Below, in pieces: positions 7,390 to 7,884 of a stretch of 7,884 nucleotides of DNA. The number at the start of each line of letters is the position of its first letter. The stretch's first letter is position 1. Source of the stretch: Thermoplasmata archaeon (lineage in GTDB: Archaea > Thermoplasmatota > Thermoplasmata > Thermoplasmatales > Thermoplasmataceae). The translations under genes were made by a program, and so were the position numbers. Location: contig JAKAYM010000082.1 in assembly GCA_021826795.1 (NCBI GenBank), forward strand, positions 1-7,884. The letters are read 5' to 3'. The notes under the pieces are model-generated. The model was given only the letters and a program-made list of their open reading frames with translations. It ran no database searches and was not told the origin of the DNA.

Positions 7390-7884
7390 TGCCGATAACT
7401 AAATCAAATCTAGCGGTTAGAAGAGACCAGGTTTTGAAAATAGCGTCAGAGGTGGTAGTAGGAGTAGTATTAGCCATTCTCTCAGGCTATGTGGCTGATT
7501 TGATTATAAAAACATTCCTACCACAATATAAATCGGATGAGGTATTCATAATAGAATCGGTGCATGCTGTAATTATACTGATAGTAGGGTTATTAATAGT
7601 TGGGTCATTTATCAAGTATCTCAGGGAAGTATTAATAAAAACCAACCGTGGACTTTACGGAATTTCGCTCATTGTCAGAATAATTTTTTACGTAATAATA
7701 CTGGCACTGGTGATGAGCGCGTTCCATGTCAGTGTCACAGGAATACTGGCCGGGAGTGCCATAGGTGGTGTCGTACTGGGTCTTGCTGTGCAGACAGTTG
7801 CCTCAAATGTTTTATCCAGTATATTTGCAACATCCTCTAATACCATAAAATTCGGGGAGGTAATATCTGTCAACTCATGGGTAT
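7389..7884 (+). CDS. MscS-family small-conductance mechanosensitive channel, 3' end beyond the window
   Basis: An open frame of 165 codons starts at ATG 7389 and continues past the window edge. Three hydrophobic segments are visible (about 18-40, 58-77 and 92-112). They are followed by the glycine/alanine-rich pore helix and the start of the beta domain: VTGILAGSAIGGVVLGLAVQ (116-135), then TVASNVLSSIF and IKFGEVISV (153-161). This is the MscS core pattern ('GalvGiaiGfalq..lsN..sGifi....pf.vGD'), with GEV in place of GD. Such channels open when membrane tension rises and release solutes during osmotic downshock. The protein would sit in the cytoplasmic membrane. The ATG overlaps the serS TAA (TAATG) and has a good Shine-Dalgarno, so it is cotranscribed and coupled with serS. 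The missing C-terminal domain prevents finer classification. Confidence 0.9.
   Translation, partial: MPITKSNLAVRRDQVLKIASEVVVGVVLAILSGYVADLIIKTFLPQYKSDEVFIIESVHAVIILIVGLLIVGSFIKYLREVLIKTNRGLYGISLIVRIIFYVIILALVMSAFHVSVTGILAGSAIGGVVLGLAVQTVASNVLSSIFATSSNTIKFGEVISVNSWV

Noticed and set aside
1..7884. CRISPR array, toxin-antitoxin pair, prophage or other defence island
   Set aside because: No spaced repeats, integrase, cas-like genes or small paired ORFs were seen. Apart from the tnpB remnant, every gene is ordinary archaeal housekeeping.

Overview
The window looks like a piece of an archaeal chromosome from the Thermoplasmatales. A Ferroplasma/Acidiplasma-type organism is my best guess, but this is inference from content only. 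The evidence is an archaeal membrane-anchored Lon protease of 657 aa, a diphthine synthase (diphthamide pathway, absent from bacteria), a Cgi121-like KEOPS subunit, a short enolase, and a nucleoside kinase that closely resembles the Thermoplasma acidophilum broad-specificity enzyme as I recall it. The DNA is AT-rich, and several genes have a TATA box about 25 bp upstream of the start codon, as expected for leaderless mRNAs.

Layout. Bases 1-500 hold the 3' part of an IS200/IS605-type tnpB, broken by a one-base frameshift just before its zinc finger. A stop-codon hairpin and a TGTCAC end follow, as in many tnpB right ends and omega-RNA 3' ends. Bases 518-597 are a short promoter region. A PfkB-family nucleoside kinase (598-1488, +) converges on a two-gene minus-strand unit, lon (3863-1890) followed by a Cgi121-like gene (1900-1478). 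The two minus-strand genes overlap by 11 bp, and the Cgi121-like gene overlaps the kinase 3' end by 11 bp. A 164-bp divergent promoter region (3864-4027) separates lon from the plus-strand genes. Those are eno-dphB (2-bp gap), then serS with its own promoter, followed by an MscS-like channel gene that overlaps the serS stop by one base and runs off the window end.

Function. The chromosomal part is mostly core housekeeping: glycolysis (enolase), translation (SerRS, diphthamide on EF-2, t6A tRNA modification by KEOPS), membrane-associated protein quality control (Lon), nucleoside salvage and osmotic protection. Genes that open a transcript (nucleoside kinase, eno, serS) look leaderless. The downstream mscS-like gene carries a clear Shine-Dalgarno sequence, so both initiation modes appear within a few kilobases.

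I do not see a previously undescribed multi-gene system here. The points most worth checking are the tnpB remnant with its possible omega-RNA, the lon/Cgi121 coupling and the altered enolase active-site motif.
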